From positions 1-7,037 of the forward strand of contig CAAGQE010000093.1 of the NCBI GenBank assembly GCA_900772035.1: 7,037 nt of DNA, given 5' to 3'. The notes beneath the pieces are model-generated. The model saw only the letters and a list, made by a program, of their open reading frames with translations, searched no databases and was not told the DNA's origin. Shown here one piece after another: positions 6,167-7,037 of the stretch. Every line of letters begins with the position of its first letter. The first letter of the stretch is position 1. Position numbers and translations under genes: made by a program. This stretch comes from Candidatus Gastranaerophilales bacterium (GTDB taxonomy: Bacteria > Cyanobacteriota > Vampirovibrionia > Gastranaerophilales > Gastranaerophilaceae).

Positions 6167-6658
6167 ATGTCAAAGCAAAAAGACAAAACGAACGTAATGC
6201 GCATTTTGGATAGTTTAAAACTCGACTATCAAACACATAATTACACGGATACAGACGCAATAAGCGGCTTGGAGGTTGCATCGGCGCTCGGTCAAAATCC
6301 TGACGTGGTTTTTAAAACCCTTGTGACAGAAGGGCATTCGAGAAATTATTATGTCTTTTTGGTGCCTGTAAGTTGCGATTTGGACTTAAAAAAAGCGGCT
6401 AAAAGCGTTGGGGAGAAAAGTGTTGAGATGATAAAACTCAAAGATCTTTTGCCTTTGACGGGGTATGTTCACGGCGGCTGCTCGCCGATAGGGATGAAAA
6501 AGCCTTTTAAAACGACGATAGACGAGACAGCGGAACTTTATGACAAGATTATTTTCAGCGGCGGAAAAATAGGGTATCAGGTCGAAATCTCCCTGTCCGA
6601 ACTGAAAAAGGCAATCGACTTTCAACTTGCTGATATCGTAAGTACATCTGTTGCGTAA
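6167..6658 (+). CDS. ybaK: Cys-tRNA(Pro) deacylase, YbaK/EbsC family
   Basis: This 163-residue protein is close to the E. coli YbaK length (about 159) and is a single editing domain. YbaK works in trans with prolyl-tRNA synthetase in the cytoplasm, hydrolysing cysteine wrongly attached to tRNA-Pro. Family features are visible: VFKTLV with K50, the counterpart of the lysine essential in Haemophilus YbaK; the glycine-rich HGGCSPIGM (102-110) lining the pocket; and FSGGKIGYQVEIS (130-142). The ATG is fixed by GAGGAA seven bases ahead and by family length. It has its own promoter and is followed by repeats. Related branches (YeaK, ProXp-ala, the INS domain) share the fold; the GGCSPIG/GYQVEIS pattern favours the YbaK/EbsC branch. 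Confidence 0.94.
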   Translation: MSKQKDKTNVMRILDSLKLDYQTHNYTDTDAISGLEVASALGQNPDVVFKTLVTEGHSRNYYVFLVPVSCDLDLKKAAKSVGEKSVEMIKLKDLLPLTGYVHGGCSPIGMKKPFKTTIDETAELYDKIIFSGGKIGYQVEISLSELKKAIDFQLADIVSTSVA

Positions 6659-6683
6659 ATTTGTTTTAGCAATATTTAGATGT

Positions 6684-6709
6684 GTAGGTTTGGTCTTGAC
6701 CCAACAAAA
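6684..6709 (-). repeat. R2 palindromic repeat, inverted copy downstream of ybaK
   Basis: The reverse complement matches 115-140 with 2 differences in 26. On the plus strand it reads GTTTGGTC-TT-GACCCAAC with one broken pair, followed by AAAATG. Relative to transcription it has the same orientation after ybaK as the left copy has after the XRE gene, so it may be used as a weak 3' hairpin, but no U-tract follows. Confidence 0.7.
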
Positions 6710-6724
6710 TGATTCTTTTCAAAC

Positions 6725-6797
6725 AGATTCTTCGCTACACTCAGAATGACGGAGAATATTTCCCGTCATACTGAGGCTTTAGCCGAAGTATCTTTCT
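6725..6797. repeat. Inverted pair of palindromic repeat units (REP/BIME-like), right copy
   Basis: Two units of one family face each other. The left unit spans about 6725-6752 (core ATTCTTCGCTACACTCAGAAT with flanking GACGG), the right unit about 6763-6793, separated by AGAATATTTC (6753-6762). The flanking GACGG and CCGTC pair, so the whole is one imperfect palindrome. Positions 6742-6797 repeat 49-104 directly with 3 mismatches; the left copy lacks most of the first unit. This is consistent with mosaic intergenic repeats mobilised elsewhere in the genome. There is no coding capacity. Confidence 0.75.
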
Positions 6798-6808
6798 TTT
6801 GATTAACT

Positions 6809-6835
6809 TTTTTGTTTGTTCAAGACCCAACCTAC
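6809..6835 (+). repeat. R2 palindromic repeat, direct copy
   Basis: It matches 114-140 with 3 differences in 27. The two stem changes (GTTTGTTC against GACCCAAC) are uncompensated, so this hairpin is decayed. With the R1 unit just before it, it reproduces the left-flank order R1-T run-R2, the offset differing by only two bases. A composite of about 94 bases is therefore repeated at the two flanks. Confidence 0.7.
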
Positions 6836-6851
6836 GGTGTTTCTCTGCCCG

Positions 6852-6924
6852 AATAATCAAAGTCCGTTGAATTTAAAAACGAAATGAGCGACTTGAAGGT
6901 GTGAAACAATAATCAAAGTTTGTT
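6852..6924 (+). repeat. Pair of 17-base direct repeats
   Basis: AATAATCAAAGTCCGTT (6852-6868) and AATAATCAAAGTTTGTT (6908-6924) agree at 15 of 17 positions and begin 56 bases apart. No gene, hairpin or promoter in the spacer explains them. They look like a tandem duplication remnant or part of a longer intergenic repeat. Confidence 0.5.
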
Positions 6925-6935
6925 TTAAGCAGAAT

Positions 6936-7037
6936 AGATTCTTCGCTACGCTGTCTTGGATTTTCGGGTAGTCGTTTTTCTTGACTCCACTTTCAGACTT
7001 CGTCTTTGTCGTTCCGTCGAAAATCTCCTACTTACGA
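6936..7037. repeat. Intergenic repeat fragments at the right edge
   Basis: AGATTCTTCGCTACGCT (6936-6952) is a truncated copy of the unit at 6725-6741, one base different. It is followed by GGATTTTCGGGTAG (6958-6971), the inverted counterpart of 34-46 with one extra G. The remainder to 7037 is pyrimidine-rich with no reading frame or RNA gene that I can support. The last seven bases, CTTACGA, equal the first seven of the window. Confidence 0.5.

Overview
The window is an ordinary-looking chromosomal segment of a moderately AT-rich bacterium using the standard code. Phylum cannot be fixed from the sequence. RqcP close to the Bacillus YabO type, an SNF2 protein with an N-terminal SWIM finger, and starts with and without Shine-Dalgarno sequences would fit a gut-type low-GC lineage, but this is inference only. 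There is no transposase, integrase, phage gene or CRISPR array.

Layout from left to right: repeats (about 1-140); an XRE-family regulator on the minus strand (158-370) diverging from a small HAD-type phosphatase on the plus strand (429-758); rqcP (809-1075, plus) converging on a tRNA-Thr(CGU) gene (1119-1191, minus) across a shared bidirectional terminator; a 1056-residue SWIM/SNF2 ATPase (1240-4410, minus); an AGCS sodium:alanine symporter (4581-5936, minus); ybaK, a Cys-tRNA(Pro) deacylase (6167-6658, plus); then about 380 bases of intergenic repeats to the end. Six protein genes and one tRNA are supported. A further 51-codon reading frame in the symporter-ybaK gap is only a possibility.

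Three genes serve translation (rqcP in ribosome-associated quality control, tRNA-Thr, ybaK in aminoacyl-tRNA proofreading), but each appears to have its own promoter, so this is a housekeeping neighbourhood and not one system. The one pair that looks locally regulated is XRE/HAD: their promoters face each other and overlap, with a perfect palindrome on the regulator's start codon.

The less expected features are non-coding. The SNF2 gene has a 5' leader in which one segment can pair with either of two others, the second covering the Shine-Dalgarno, plus a six-codon upstream frame whose stop overlaps the SNF2 start. The flanks carry related repeat families: an inverted-pair, REP/BIME-like element whose units share an unusual hairpin with symmetrical G-A mismatches and a covarying base pair, and a second short palindrome present three times. 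I see no clearly new enzymatic or defence system.
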